NCBI GenBank assembly: GCA_037447655.1
Contig: JBBHKE010003553.1
Span: 1 to 33,998 of the forward strand
Reading direction: 5' to 3'
Length of the DNA: 33,998 bases
Source: Zygnema cylindricum
Taxonomy: Eukaryota; Streptophyta; Zygnematophyceae; Zygnematales; Zygnemataceae
Made by a program: the position numbers and the translations under genes. Of this stretch, positions 12,046 through 22,765 are shown one piece after another; the stretch's first letter is position 1, and every line of letters begins with the position of its first letter. A model generated the notes under the pieces. It made no database searches. It was not told where the DNA came from and saw nothing but the letters and a program-made list of their open reading frames with translations.

Positions 12046-12051
12046 TTTATT
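12046..12051 (-). promoter_or_regulatory. Possible AATAAA polyadenylation signal of the MED26 gene
   Basis: Tttatt on the plus strand is AATAAA in the gene's sense, about 310 nt beyond the stop codon at 12358-12360. The match is suggestive only. Confidence 0.3.
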
Positions 12052-12357
12052 TCCGCGACCATAGTATCCAGCTAAAACGTGTCCCTCGATAAATCTCATT
12101 TTCGAAGTTACAATATCTCCTTCAAACTTGTAGTGAAACAAAAAAAAAATCATTTCTGCTCAAATCCTTCCTCTCCCCTCCCCCCCCCCAAACTATTAAC
12201 CAAGACCTACGAATACAAAACGTCCTGTCTGTGTCAGGAGTCCTGTATCCCACACTCTCCTTGCTCTCTGTACACCATTGAGAAGCACATTCTTGCCTGT
12301 TGTTGGAAAGAGAAAGCTTTGAGGAAAGTCCTCCTGCCTCTCCATCTCTCTCTTTGG

Positions 12358-15300
12358 TTACCACCTTCCTAAGGGAACATGTGGGCGACCATGTCCAGCT
12401 TTGGCTCTCATTGGCTTTTTCACATCTTCCGGCTCCAACACTTGAATAGTTCGTTGGCGTTTAGCTGCACAATATGACATTCCGAAACAAATATTGTGTT
12501 AAAACTCCAAGATAAATCTTCTGTGAAAACAATAACTCGCACGAGTACGCTAAAACCTGCACAAGAACGCTTCCTATAATTTCAAGTACATCTACTGAAA
12601 TGGTTCTTCAGAGGTAAATAATCTGAATGCAAGCCACGAGTTAATGTGAAATGCACACGCTGGTGATGAGAATTGTACTGACATCCCAGTGTCTTTGCAT
12701 GGATAAAACAATTACAATATTGCTGAAGGTTACATGGTTGGTAGGCCCCACTATAACAGAATCCCCTATTTCGTTCTAACACTTGATGACTTATTGCTGG
12801 TCCCCCCCCCCCAAAAAAATCACTCCCCACAAAAATTGTCAATCACACTCTCCACTGCTAGTAGTGTAGAGGAGAACAAGATAGATTTTCAGGATCCTTG
12901 TCATCAACACAAGAATTTATGAGAATCACACTCATCAGGTGGGCATCAGAAATGCTGACATGAACCGAAAGCAGGGAGAACTCACCCATCTCCTTCTCTT
13001 CATATCGTTCCTTCATCTTTCTTTTTGCAATAGCTAGCTGTTCCTCAGTATTCACTGGTTTTCCAATCTGCAAAACCCACGACCAATGCCTCCCACTTCA
13101 GTTGTTTCCTCTTCCTCTTCAGTTCCTCCATTTCCACATTAGTGCCACACTCTCCTAGTCAACTACTCATAACTTTCACAAGTCCAGCCAACAATGGGAT
13201 CCTCAAAACGAGGCCAAGAAGTGCTCACCGCCCGAGTAGCGGCCATGCTTTCCCCCCCATGAGAAAGCTCAGGCACTCCCTGCCTTCTCCCAATCGTCCC
13301 CCAAGCTCATCCCTCCAGCAGGCTTCCCTCCCTTATTTCCCAACTCTCTACGATCGTTATTAGCTTCTCTGCTGCCTCTATCTGCCATTCCTTTTAGGTC
13401 TCCAGCACTGTTTTCTCTACTGATGGTACCATCCCTTCGCCTCTCTTCTCGTTTCTTTAAAGCTCTTCCCCTTTCTTTTTCTCCTTGCCCAGTTCCTTCC
13501 CTCTCCATCCTGAGGGCCTCCATGTTGTGTGCGGTCGTCCCTTCCTCCTGCCTCTCTCCGCTCCACTTTCCGACCTTCTCTTAGACTATCGCCTGGACGA
13601 CTGCCGGCCCCTGTCTCCCTTTCCACGGAATTACCTCGTTTAAGTTCTGTGGCAGGATGCTTTATGGCCCGTTCTGTTACGTTCAACGGTCGCCGTCTGC
13701 CAGTACCATCCGCCTCATTGGAGCCTCCAGCTGCATCCAAATATATACCCAGAAATAAATGACAGGGTCTCTCACAAGGAAACTAAAAATGGTAGGAAAA
13801 GGGCAAAGACAGAGGGGGGAAGGGAGAAATTGAAGCTAATGATGTTGCCAATCACTTTACTCCAAATACCAGGCTATATTTAGGAAAAACAAAACACCAT
13901 AAGCATTTGTCCCTGTGGACTGCAATTTCTTTGAATCCATTCAATATCAAGAGGAAGAGGAGGGGACAGATAAGGAGAGCTATAGAAAACAGAAATATGA
14001 AAGAAACAAGGGAGAGCAAAAGAGTAACAAACAGAGAGGAGGGGTACGAGGATGCCAGGTACTTACAAAGTTCATTATCAAACCCGCTCAAAACCTGGAC
14101 CAAACCATCCCATCCAAAGCCAGGATCTCCATCAACTACCACTTTCAAACTCCGTTTGCAAAGAAAAGAAAAAGTAAACAACAGACGGTCCAGCTCTGAG
14201 GAACCAGATCCAATGTTCTTCGAAATGCAAGCTGTTTTTAGCAAAACCCCTCCCCTTTGACACACTTACATTGTCCATTTCCTCAAACGCAAGGTCATCC
14301 CTCTCTGCCAATAGAGCTTCAGCATCCATTGGGGGAGAAGGAAGTACAGCCTCCTCCTCCTCGTCGTCCGTGCTGCGAGGGGCAACCTCTTGTTCTGAAA
14401 CCACAGCAGAAAGGAGGATACAGTAAACATGCGGAAAGAGTTAAGACAAACAGAGAAAAATAACAATGATGGAAAGGACACATACAGAAAGGAAGGTATA
14501 GAAGTGGAGCTCAAAGGGGAAACAGGAGGTACAAGAAGAAAACAGTAAAGAGTGGGAAGAAAAAGCAGAAAGAAGGTACCGAGAACAAACATGGAAAAGG
14601 GAAGTGTAGAAGTGAGATAATGCAGATTTAACAAGAGATGCACAAATGGCCAAAGGGTAAAAAGTGCAAACACCAAGAGATGTAAGAACTCAACAAACAG
14701 AACAATGTACAATTAACAACAATTACAAAGAGATATTTGGATACCAGAAATACAAAGACAAATACAAAGCTTTCCTCGGGAATCTGCACTTCTATGAGTT
14801 TCATAAAGCCACTGTACTTCAATACACCAATAAAATAAGTATACCAGCATTCAATTCTAACATTTGGGTCCGTAACATACAGTTAACTTGAAACACCAAT
14901 TAATAAATGGCACCTGGTATTACTAGGCACCAGAAAAATAAGGAAAAAAAAAGACAGGAGTGTTGACAAGAAGCTGCCCTCACCAGCACGTGCCGTATTT
15001 GCTGCACTATCAATCCAGTCATTAGCCAATCCCTTCCAAATTCTGAAAAAAGCTCACCCAACACTTAATCGCACATTAAGCAACAGCCTTACATATGCAG
15101 TTTATTATCATGGCATGTGATCCATGATGTGCAACAGTTAACACCACATGGCAAGATCCCACAGAATGCTCGAATACCTTTTAGCATTACACCCAACAAG
15201 AACAACCCCATAGAACCGCAAATCTAGTTTCATATTATCTCCTATCCAACAGAGTATATGTGTCAACAACAAAAGAATAGACTCTGGCTGACACCAGCCA

Positions 15301-16839
15301 GTGTAAAACAGCTGAAAGAAAAGAATATGATGCCATTAACCAGCAGCAAGAAAGACATAAAAAAGAAACATCATATACCTACATGGGCTTTTGCAACAAA
15401 GAACCAGATTGCCTTCAAATACTGAAATGTGTATTGGCAAGCCCACCTGACAAGTTGTTTACACCTTGTCCTGACAGACTGAGCTCCATGGTTTTGTCCC
15501 AGTCTTTTTACTGCCAGTCCTATTTGAGTGTGCTGCACAATATACGCCATATCTTCAGATGTCAGCCTTAAAAAAATTGGTAATTGATCCTCGCCCTTTC
15601 ATACTATCTGAACAATCCTACTGTTCCATCCATCCAACAACATTGGGCCCTGATGCCCAACAGCCAAGTTTCAGGCTAAGCTCCCATACAGGCTAGCTGA
15701 GCCACCTAGCTTGTGAGTAAGATGACAACAGCCGTTGTATCGAGACCATAAAAAAAAAAGGTGCCGGGACAAAGTATCTGTTTACCTGCATAGTTGCAAG
15801 TGACATCGGAAATTCGCCAAGTTTCTCCAACAGCTCCAAGGCCTGCGATTCCGTCTGAACTCCAAATCCCCGTACACATTTTCACATCTTCCATCAAAAG
15901 GAAATCATTTGCATCTCATAAATGCAAGAAGGGCAAAATGCATGATAAGCCACAGTCACAAAACTATTACCATCAACCAGAAACATACCATCTTTTTGAA
16001 GAACGCAGTACAGATCACAACCAATACTTTCTCACACTTGAGGTTTGAAATATCTAAAAGACTCCAAATATCCATGTGATAGTACTAAAACCTTAGAATA
16101 CCACATATAGAAAAGATTAAACTCGTTCTGTTCACTTTTAACTTCACCTGAAATAAACATCACAACCAATACTGTGGACAGGCCTGAAACCAATGGATAA
16201 CTCCACTGACCAAGTCTTTCTCCTGCATCTCAGCCTTCAGTTGAGAAATCTCCTCGAGTTGTCTGTTCTCCTCTCAATATCTTCTGCCAACGCTTCCGCT
16301 TCGTCCTTTCCAGCGACATCGCCCTCTTCACAATCCACATTTCCCTCATCCTCTCCATCACATCCATTGTACTTATTATACTTATCGTCTAGTTCTCCAT
16401 CCCTATCTCTTCCTCCTCCTCTCTCTCCCAAAAGATCAATCCCCTGGCTTTCTAGACCACTTGACACACTTGTCACGTTCCTACCCCTTGAGGTTTCACC
16501 ATGGCTGTCAGGCGGACTCTCTCTCTCTTCTGCCACTTCTCTATGACTACTGAACCGAGGAGCATAGAGCTGTTCAGTTATGACATCTCTCCGTTGTCTC
16601 ACTTCTCCAGGACTATCCCGTAAGGCCACACGGATGGCTTTGTGAACTACAGTCCAAATATCTGCTCCAGAACTTGCAAAGAGCTTCCTCCATCCTTGAA
16701 TGTCATCCATGGACTCCATTTGAGAGCAGCCAAGCGGACCTGCATCAGCGTAGCCCATGGCTTGGCTCTCTGTTTGAGTCTGTGTGCAGCAGCTGTTGGT
16801 TGCTGCAACGGTGATGCATATTCGGGCAGCTCTTTTCAA
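12358..16839 (-). CDS. MED26: MED26-like Mediator subunit (TFIIS N-terminal/LW domain), eight exons
   Basis: Mediator subunit 26 links transcription factors and elongation factors to RNA polymerase II in the nucleus. Exons read: 16211-16839, 15786-15854, 15447-15532, 14984-15042, 14270-14394, about 13229-13730, 12986-13067 and 12358-12464. N-terminus (about 45-95): GWRKLFASSGADIWTVVHKA ... RQRRDVITEQLY, the plant MED26 start region. About 211-280 is the TFIIS-N/LW helical domain: ALELLEKLGEFPMS, TQIGLAVKRLGQNHG, CKQLVRIWKGLANDW. An acidic linker, an Arg/Glu-rich linker and the conserved tail ARxQ-like ... AKRQRTIQVLEPEDVKK follow, ending GRW. Phases agree across exons 2-5 and 6-8. The frame breaks inside exon 1 (16240-16273) and twice in exon 6 (13417-13585; 13269-13320), and the exon 5/6 phase is unresolved. 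The start is uncertain: ATG codons at 28, 41 and 44 are also possible. Confidence 0.85.
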
Positions 16840-17206
16840 AACTTTCAGTGACTACCCGGGAACCAGGTACGGTACAGCACACGGGATCTTTGCGCGTCTA
16901 AAAGTACATTATTGACCAACAAAATCGCTCTCAATGGCCAACCAATAACCAGCGATCGGCAGCAAATGGCGGCAGTGATTGGCATATACTGTGGTATTTA
17001 TTTCTTATATAGTGTGAGCTACATTCGATGAACTTTGACGAATGAATGCGTACCGTATTCTAAAAGGGTATAATCGTCAGCCGCTCTAACGTTCTGCTCT
17101 ACATTTGACAGCTTAAAGGTAATGATTTAGCGTGGACACGTAGTGGTAGCACTGTACTGTACAGTACAAAAGCACTGTACTTTAATAATGTTGGGCTCAA
17201 CGTGGC
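16840..17206. other. MED26 upstream region (promoter and 5' flank)
   Basis: Sequence just upstream of the MED26 start codon, moderately CpG-containing. I see no clear TATA box at a convincing distance and no coding frame. Confidence 0.4.
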
Positions 17207-17270
17207 ATGATGGCTCACGCTATTGGCAGACGGCAGTATACGACTGTCCAAGAATCGCTTGTGCGATACG
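17207..17270 (+). CDS. Candidate first exon of an unknown plus-strand gene
   Basis: An ATG at 17207 (another at 17210) opens 21 codons reading MMAHAIGRRQYTTVQESLVR and ends at a strong donor, ATACG/GTAAGTTAT. The following 17.27-17.56 kb is locally GC-rich compared with its surroundings, as if once genic, but a transposon starts at 17595 and I found no matching second exon. The product is not recognised. This may be a fragment of a gene disrupted by the insertion, or chance. Confidence 0.2.
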
Positions 17271-17594
17271 GTAAGTTATCGCAGCTGCTGAAAGGGCGCT
17301 GACGGCAGCTCGACCGGCGCGGCAAAGACGGCCAGCCGCGTGGCGCCCAGTGAAGCGCACGTGACTCGTGACAGGAATGCCTTTTGCCGTACCTTCGCGT
17401 CGTTCCAGCAGGGCATCAAGTTTTCTGAAGGCCATGCAAGGGCGGCCGGTACCGTACGGACGGCAAATCCCGTTCAGAGTTTCAATGGGCTTCAACATGG
17501 GAGCACACTGATTTGTCAGGTTGGAAAGAACACAAACAAGTTTCCACGCTCTTCTCGCAGGTCACCAGGTCTTTGGGGAGTCATAGTTCAGGTA

Positions 17595-18117
17595 CACCGC
17601 GAATCGTTATTAGTGTCAAAGTCACTAATTTGGGTTCTTAAAATTTTGATTATTTTCCTCAAATAGGATACATGATTTTAATTTTTCCTTGACGTTAAAT
17701 AAGGTACCGTACAAAATAGAGTAAAGCCCAAAAGTACAATAAAATACAAATAGTGTGGTGTACGGTCGATGTCAGACCGTACATAACTGTACCATTTCAA
17801 GTGAAAATTCACAAAAAATGAACTATATCAGACTCGCACGCATAGGAACGTGCGCTAAAAAAAACAGGATTAGTCTGACACGTAAAGTAGTATAGCATGT
17901 AAGGATATTTTAAATTCGTGATGGCATACGATTTCTAATATTTTGTACGGATTTATATATTAATGTATATAATCATACGACGAATATTCCATTTTTGCTG
18001 TTCCCAAGTTAGCATAAACGCCGAAGTTAGAATACACCTTTTTTTTGAAAAAAATCAAATTCTTAATTAGCATCAATTACGGTAAATTTTCTTCAACACT
18101 AGTAACGATTCGCGGTG
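17595..18117 (-). mobile_element. 523-bp TA-flanked non-autonomous DNA transposon, copy A
   Basis: Ends are CACCGCGAATCGTTATTAG (left) and its near-inverse ACTAGTAACGATTCGCGGTG (right), flanked by TA at 17593-17594 and 18118-18119. The interior is AT-rich, has no transposase frame, and matches copy B (32522-33060) in reverse orientation. Shared blocks include TGTACGGTC ... ACCGTAC and CAAGTGAAAATT, plus a T-run followed by AGAATTAGC-type sequence. It shares the terminal 19 bp with the 199-bp MITE, so one transposase probably served both. Confidence 0.88.
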
Positions 18118-18183
18118 TAGTACTGTAGCGTTACGCTTTTTTGGCGGATATAAGGAAAATGACACCGTTGTGACTTGACTTAC

Positions 18184-18372
18184 CACGAGAGGGTTGACCA
18201 CATGTACTATAGGTAGATCTGCAAAGAAGATTCTGTCGGTTCCGCCGGAGGATACCATGTGCGATCTCGCCAAGGACAGCTTGTTGCTGCGATATTTTCC
18301 TTGTGTTGGACAGTTGGAGCGCTGGACGACGTTTTCCTGGTGGAGTACACTTTGGACGACGTGTCCTCCAGA
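18184..18372 (-). CDS. Candidate exon with strong donor, unknown product
   Basis: On the minus strand a frame open from 18372 ends at CTCGTG/GTAAGTC (donor at 18183). It encodes about 63 codons, including NKLSLARSHMVSSGGTDR and FFADLPIVHVVNPLV. The composition looks protein-like and the donor is near-consensus, but I recognise no family and found no partner exons; transposon copy A begins 65 bp away in the downstream direction. Confidence 0.2.
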
Positions 18373-19062
18373 TCATAAAAAGCTCCGCATTTTTCCGCGT
18401 ATTATACGCACAAAAGGTGGCCAGTAACCGATGTGACCGTACAGAAAAGTGTACAGTTCATACATTTTCATGTGAGACTACAACGATTACTAGGCAGTAA
18501 CGGCAGTGACGTCGCGTTTGTGAATCACCAACAAGACGGCGTGGGACGGCGGTGTGTTTTCACTTTTCAGTCATTGGACCAAACGCATTAAACGTTTTTT
18601 GCGATCTAATCGTTGAAGTTGTCGTGAAAACTATGCATTTCTCGAATTTGAACCTACCATTTTTCATCGGATGGTATTCTTTAGGCTACCCATAAATGTA
18701 CCTTACTTGTTGAGATGATTTGTTTAATAAAATGTTTTTGTTTCTGCAGTACTTTTTTTTTCGTTTTTCATTTTTCATTTTCCCCCCACTCGTGACTTCA
18801 ATTTAACAATATGGTGTGGTACATGGCAACATGCGGACGATAAAACCTTGAAGGCGGCCGTACAAGTCACGAGATGTCACGGAAGATATTGTCACACATA
18901 AACTAACGATCCTTACCTGAACCTGGACCTTTTTTTTTTCTAGAGCTGGATTTTTTTAAAGTACGCGTAAACGTGTACTTTTATTACACATATGATGTAA
19001 TTTTCCGTACACATTATCGTGTAAGCGCTTTCATCGCTTTTGTCTCTGCCCGTTGTGTAGAT
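18373..19062. other. Intergenic DNA, nothing recognised
   Basis: AT-rich sequence with scattered GTAC-containing motifs (e.g. near 18440, 18860, 19008). No coding frame, terminal repeat or hairpin of note. Confidence 0.4.
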
Positions 19063-19215
19063 TAGTGTTGGGTATCGGGTATATTCATATCGCGATAATT
19101 TCGATATTCGATATATCGAATATCGATCAACGAAAGTCCTCGATATATCGTACCGCGACCGACATAAATTATCACGATATCTATCACGATATATTGTATT
19201 TTATAAAATAAAATT
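19063..19215. mobile_element. Left terminus of a hAT-like element (TATCGATA-rich)
   Basis: It starts TAGTGTTGGGTATCGGGTA and continues with CGATATTCGATATATCGAA palindromes. About 110 nt match the reverse complement of the right end of the hAT element at 21718-22093. I could not find a right end, so this is a truncated or interrupted copy. Confidence 0.7.
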
Positions 19216-19340
19216 ATATTTAATATGTTGTTTTAGCGATAACGACAATTTTTCTGAAACGCGACGTGATTTTCATTCCGTGACTTAAAAGGTAACGACG
19301 CAAAATGTAACCAACGAAAAAGTACTAATACTGTAATACT

Positions 19341-20129
19341 TAGTGTTGTGTATTGATAAAAAACAAATCGCGATAACACCGATACCGATAGTTATCGGTT
19401 ATCGAACGGTCAGAGGTCCCGATATATCGGTCTGGGACCAACAAATTCCATATCGGCGATAACTTTTAAAAAATATAGTATGCATACAATAGTACTATAT
19501 AACATACTGTATTATATTATTTTCATTATATAGCGGGGAATGCCACGTATAAGAATCTGTTCCGCGTATCTATTTAACTGAAATTTTTTACAGACAGCGC
19601 TGCACATAAACGTATACAAATATAAGTTAATACTTTATTGTTATAAAACTATACTATTGAAACGAAAAAATTAAAATACATTGTAAAATTTTTGAATCAA
19701 ACTTTTTCCAAAAAAAGACGAACAGACTTAAAGAAGCAGACGAAAACACCTGTCAGATTGCCGCCTTTTCCATACGCCATATTTTGAAAATTCTGGCAGC
19801 AGGAATTTTGAAAACCCCCTTAAATTAGGAATAATGATGGAAAATCGCAATTTTTTATCGGAATCGGGGGTAAGGGGGTCCGCTGCGCGTCCGGGGAATA
19901 CGACGTACAGTTAGTTACGTGTGCAGGTCGTACATTTATCTGTACGGTCCGTACAGCTATCGCCGATAGTTATCGTTCTCAGCATTATCGCCGATAAGAA
20001 CCCGATATTATCGGCTACTTATCGGCGATAAGACCAATGTCGATGTATCGTACCGATATATCGATTATCGGGAACCTAAAAAAATATCCATATCGGTTAT
20101 CGGTAAATCCTTACCGATACATAACATTA
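19341..20129. mobile_element. hAT-like non-autonomous element rich in TATCG/CGATA repeats
   Basis: The left end TAGTGTTGTGTATTGATAA pairs imperfectly with the right end, reverse complement TAATGTTATGTATCGGTAA. Subterminal regions are packed with ATCGGTTATCGG and CGATAACCGATA motifs on both sides, as hAT elements often show. I found no convincing 8-bp duplication and no transposase frame. The termini belong to the same family as the 21.7-kb element. Confidence 0.65.
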
Positions 20130-20391
20130 CTAAATAGTAACAAAGGCTCAGAACGTCGAAATAATTAATATATAGACAGAGTTCACATCCATTCTATTTT
20201 TTGTATGTAATGCCCGAATTTTGGTGAAACTAAAATCGGCTCGAATGCGTTGCATGAGATTCTTGCTGTGACGTCACATGACAACAAATGTGATGTCGGA
20301 AATCGCACTAAAATGCAACATTTTGGGAGGTATGAAGAAAATACAAAAAAAACTGCAAGTTCTGAAACATTGTTGTAGTTTATACATCTTA

Positions 20392-21435
20392 GGGTGCGTC
20401 TCTATGCCCTTCAAACTTAGAAAAATTACTTTGTTTTTTAGCGCAAATCTGGCGGACCCGGATCTCGGGTGTCCCTATGTGTACCAAACGAAGTGGTCAC
20501 TTAAGGGTGTGACAATTGCATACGTCGACAATGCCCGTGACGGCTGTCAACAGTGTACAATATGTGATGACGCACCAAAATGTAAACAATTGTTTTGAAC
20601 GTCGTATAACCTTGCGTGACATTTGTAGACGTTCAACCTTCCCACATTCTACCATGGAGGATGTCCATGGTTGAAGAAGTGTCGTTTCTGCTACCTTTTC
20701 TGTACGGTTGCCTCTTTGGCAAATTCCAAGGGCTTTGAATCCTTGTTCTACCTTATATGCAGGCTACATAGTGAGGTAAGATGCAAATGAAGCAACTCCC
20801 TCTCCAATTCCATTTTTGCATCAATGCCTCAAAATCTTTTTTCCCTCCTTCACAATATTTTTGAGCCGCCTCGTGACAGGATGAGGAATAGTGCAGTTTG
20901 AAGGAGAGAATGCGAGGCTGCGTGAGAGAGGTGGCGCGTGCGACTTGCTGGGGCGCCCTCAAAGATTTCTCACGATTTCGTCAAATGGCATCGGAATTTT
21001 TAGACCCCTGGAAAGGAAAAATCCGTATTGAACGAACACGGCAAAACAAATCAAATTGTGTACTTTGATGGACGCAAACGGACAAAACATAACGAACAGT
21101 GTACCTTTCACCGTCAGTTAAATTTGTTTAGAATTTTTGTAAAAAAAATTACACGTGCGATTACGTGGTCCTGTTTGTTTTCGAAAATACTTTGTTTTAA
21201 AACACATCGGACTTGTGTTTTAAATAACTGTTTGAAGATGACGTTTTTTGGCGTGGTCGTGGGTCGAATAACACAAAACGACAACATGTAGTACATCTTA
21301 AACTTGATGATGATGCAAAATATACTTCTCCTTTTTTCTATATTTTTTTACGGTTTAAACTTACGCGGTACGGCTCTAAGTTTTACAGGAAAACGACAAA
21401 GAAAAACCCTTATTTTGGTACATAGAGACGCACCC
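20392..21435. mobile_element. 1,044-bp PIF/Harbinger-like non-autonomous transposon
   Basis: Inverted ends GGGTGCGTCTCTATG / CATAGAGACGCACCC (15 nt, perfect) are flanked by direct TTA at 20389-20391 and 21436-21438. A 3-bp TWA duplication and G-rich ends are the signature of PIF/Harbinger. No frame over 110 codons and no recognisable DDE transposase. A diverged copy of the interior lies at 25.53-26.29 kb (shared blocks: GTGTCCCTATGTGTA, TACGTCGACAATGC, GTGATGACGCAC, CTTACGCGGTACGGC, AGGAAAACGAC). Confidence 0.88.
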
Positions 21436-21717
21436 TTAGATTATAAAAAACGGACAAATGATTTCGAGACCATCCATAATTTTGGACTGTTGCGAGTCAC
21501 ACATAGAAATGGCGGCACACTACTGTAGCTGATACGTTGCGGAAAAGACAAATATTATGTTTTTGTCGTTTAATCATGTCGTTTTGCGAAGTGGACTAAT
21601 CTCACATGTTTTAGGGTTTGGGACCAAGGGACAACCTAAAAGAGTGAAACTTTATTACAAAAAGTGCGAAAAGCTAAAAGCTAAGAAGTACAAATATGAA
21701 GAAAGTGTTATGGGCGA

Positions 21718-22093
21718 TAGTGTTGGGTATCGAAGACCTATTGCCGATATTTGATATATATCGAATTTTAGGTCTCTGATAATCGATATATCGAATCCAT
21801 GTACCCAGAAGCTAGATATCTGGATATTTATGCGATACATTTATTTTTCATGTTTTTTTTTTCAACCCCCCCCCCCCCCCCCCCCCCCCCTCCCTCTGGC
21901 GCGCGCTCAATGGGGAGGGGGGGTGGGAGTACGTTTTTCGTACTCGACCTGTACGGACACCCATTTTTTGCGATACATATCGCGATAATTTATGTTGGTC
22001 CCGGTACGATATATCGAGGAGTCTGCTCGATCGATATTCGATATATCGAATATCGAAATTTTCGCGATATGAATTTACCCGATACCCAACATA
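21718..22093. mobile_element. 376-bp hAT MITE with perfect 8-bp target duplication
   Basis: Left end TAGTGTTGGGTATCG and right end CGATACCCAACATA are inverted repeats, flanked by identical 8-mers ATGGGCGA (21710-21717 and 22094-22101). An 8-bp duplication defines hAT insertion. Subterminal TATCGATA palindromes occur on both sides. The middle holds a 25-nt C run. It is non-coding. The clean duplication suggests a relatively recent insertion. Confidence 0.92.
21866..21890. repeat. 25-nt poly-C run inside the hAT element
   Basis: Uninterrupted C run, preceded by a T run and followed by a G-rich stretch (21910-21927). It can form i-motif (plus) or quadruplex (minus) structures; its exact length is likely unreliable in any assembly. 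Confidence 0.9.
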
Positions 22094-22237
22094 ATGGGCG
22101 AGCCCATAAAATGCGGTACTGACGACCGTTACTAAAGTCACTGTCATCTACCCCATTTTTTTACATTTGTCGTTTTTGTTTTAATTTTTTGTGTGCAAAA
22201 ATGTCCTTTGGCTCAACCTGTTTTTAGGTGAAAACTA

Positions 22238-22763
22238 CAATGTGAATCGTTATTCGCGTAAAGGTTTCTTTAGCGTGTAGGAACAATTACCGTTATTTAC
22301 GCTAATTGAGAATTTAGATTTAAAAAAAAAAAACATACATACTGGATATTTACTTATACTAATTTGGATTTACAAAAAATTAAACACCCTCCCCAAACTT
22401 GTTTACACTAATATAAGTTATGTTCAAAATCTGACAAATCGTACACAAATCGTACGTTCACACCATCGAAACGCTGTTGTTGGACGAATATGTGAGAACG
22501 TGATTTTTGACAACCCGATTGCATCCCATTTTTACAGCGCATATTCTCATGCGTCAGTGGCTACTAAAACCCATTAATTATATTTCTCACTTAAAAAGGT
22601 ACATTTTTGTACGGTTTGACACCAACCGTACAACACTCTATTTAGATGATAAAAATTGGAAAAGAACCCTAAATGGCGTAAAAGAAAAAACATAATAATT
22701 TATGCTGTTTAAGAATTTGGGGAAAAAAAATAGCGTCCATTACGCCAATAACGATTCACGGTG
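22238..22763 (+). mobile_element. 526-bp TA-flanked non-autonomous transposon, copy C (diverged)
   Basis: Ends CAATGTGAATCGTTATTCGC and AATAACGATTCACGGTG are degenerate versions of the CACCGCGAATCGTT terminus, flanked by TA (22236-22237, 22764-22765). Internal blocks (CACTTAAAAAGGTACATTTT, TGTACGGTTTGAC, ACCGTACAACAC) match copy B in the same orientation. It is more diverged than copies A and B, hence older. Confidence 0.8.
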
Positions 22764-22765
22764 TA

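Noticed and set aside
12181-12189. Poly-C runs at 12.18 and 12.80 kb as functional elements
   Set aside because: Short homopolymers near gene introns and 3' flank; no structure around them, and length is unreliable.
13529-13762. Plus-strand frame of 77 codons
   Set aside because: Antisense shadow of the Arg/Glu-rich MED26 exon 6.
14266-14712. Hydrophobic 148-codon minus-strand frame
   Set aside because: It overlaps MED26 exon 5 in the wrong frame; the Leu/Phe-rich look comes from intron pyrimidines.
16193-16546. Ser/Leu/Pro-rich plus-strand frame
   Set aside because: It is the antisense shadow of the acidic part of MED26 exon 1.
21799-22122. Plus-strand frame with a run of prolines
   Set aside because: The prolines are the translated C run of a non-coding hAT MITE.
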